DNA from: Paenibacillus sp. FSL H3-0469
GTDB taxonomy: Bacteria; Bacillota; Bacilli; Paenibacillales; Paenibacillaceae
Length of the DNA stretch: 64,000 bases
Assembly (NCBI RefSeq): GCF_038051945.1
Contig: NZ_CP150302.1
Span: forward strand, 1,240,001-1,304,000
Direction: 5' to 3'
Positions 63,610 to 64,000 of this stretch are shown here, in pieces. The position numbers and the translations under genes were made by a program. A model generated the notes under the pieces. The model was given only the letters and a program-made list of their open reading frames with translations, was not told the DNA's origin and ran no database searches. The first letter of the stretch is position 1, and each line of letters begins with the position of its first letter.

Positions 63610-64000
63610 ATGGACTCCTCCTGCTGGGCAAGCTGCAGGATCAGCTGCACCTCGCCCCGCTGAAGACCGGCGGTCTTAGCGATAGAGTCGATCGATTTCC
63701 CCTGCTCATGCAGCTCGAACAGCCGGGGATACCGCAGCTTAATGGAGCTCACGGGTCTTGGCTTAACAGGAGATACTGCCTCAGTTGCCTGCTCCGTGCC
63801 CTGAGGCTTCTCCGCATGGCCGGACGAAGCTTCCCGAGAGAAGGTAGCTGCCAGCTGAAGCAATCCCTTCTCTTCCGCAGTCAGACGCGCATCCATCAGC
63901 AGCAGGCTCTTCTGCAGCTCGCCCACCTGCTCCCGCAGTACACCGATTTCTTCCTGAAGGGCTGCCTTATTGCTCTGTGACTGTGTCTTAATGCTGCCCA
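63606..64000 (-). CDS. Coiled-coil protein at the swrB position, 5' end outside window
   Basis: The frame is open to the end of the window, so the start lies beyond it; the GTG at 63926 is unlikely to be real. A heptad-like coiled coil (EIGVLREQVGELQKSLLLMD) precedes a disordered part. A short C-terminal helix-turn-helix-like segment follows (RYPRLFELHEQGKSIDSIAK). The layout resembles SwrB/DUF6115-type proteins, found between sigD and rpsB in Bacilli. SwrB affects flagellar assembly in B. subtilis. Assignment is by position and layout only. Confidence 0.6.
   Translation of the reverse strand, partial: GSIKTQSQSNKAALQEEIGVLREQVGELQKSLLLMDARLTAEEKGLLQLAATFSREASSGHAEKPQGTEQATEAVSPVKPRPVSSIKLRYPRLFELHEQGKSIDSIAKTAGLQRGEVQLILQLAQQEESI

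Overview
The window looks like a chromosomal segment of a Paenibacillus-type, endospore-forming Firmicute. I infer this from three things: the gene order, the strong AGGAGG-type ribosome binding sites with many TTG/GTG starts, and the sporulation genes (spoVS, sleB, spoIIIE, dipicolinate synthase, ylxY, tepA). Read on the minus strand, from right to left, it follows the conserved Bacillus subtilis block from swrB-rpsB through polC, nusA, infB, truB, pnp, mlpA, spoVF, dapG-dapA, rnjB, tepA, spoIIIE, ymfF-ymfM, pgsA, cinA, recA, rny and ymdB to spoVS. No tRNA, rRNA, CRISPR array, phage or insertion sequence was seen.

Layout. 1-2.5 kb: the 3' end of an unknown gene, then a LysR regulator divergent from a DHDPS-family aldolase. 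2.5-6.0 kb: a DEAD-box helicase, a PduL-type phosphotransacylase and an M19 dipeptidase. 6.1-13.6 kb: spoVS, ymdB, rny, recX, recA, cinA and pgsA. 13.7-20.4 kb: yajQ, a 53-aa membrane protein, rodZ, ymfK, ymfJ, ymfI, ymfH and ymfF. 20.5-23.5 kb: sleB and a plus-strand iron-regulated AraC/siderophore-binding locus. 23.6-31 kb: spoIIIE, ylzJ, tepA, an ECF sigma/anti-sigma pair and rnjB. 31.5-38.3 kb: dapA, dapG, spoVFB, spoVFA, dut, mlpA and ylxY. 38.5-49.5 kb: pnp, rpsO, ribF, truB, nrnA, rbfA, infB, ylxQ, ylxR, nusA and rimP. 49.6-64 kb: polC, proS, rseP, dxr, cdsA, uppS, frr, pyrH, tsf, rpsB and two envelope/motility-position proteins.

Most of this is information processing (translation, RNA decay, replication, SOS), lipid and envelope synthesis, and sporulation. 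Regulatory sites that match known consensus sequences include a SigH promoter before spoVS, a SigG-type promoter before sleB, a SigK-like promoter before spoVFA, a LexA box before recA and two Fur boxes around the AraC locus.

The two most unusual points are these. First, an AraC regulator reads in frame, without a stop, through a complete internal promoter, Fur box and ribosome binding site into a siderophore-binding lipoprotein. Second, ymdB has no ATG/GTG/TTG start in the right place and appears to start at an ATT codon. Relative to B. subtilis, asd, ymxH, ylxP and pbpX are absent from their usual places, while recX, dut, nrnA, the ECF pair, sleB and the AraC locus occupy positions in the block.
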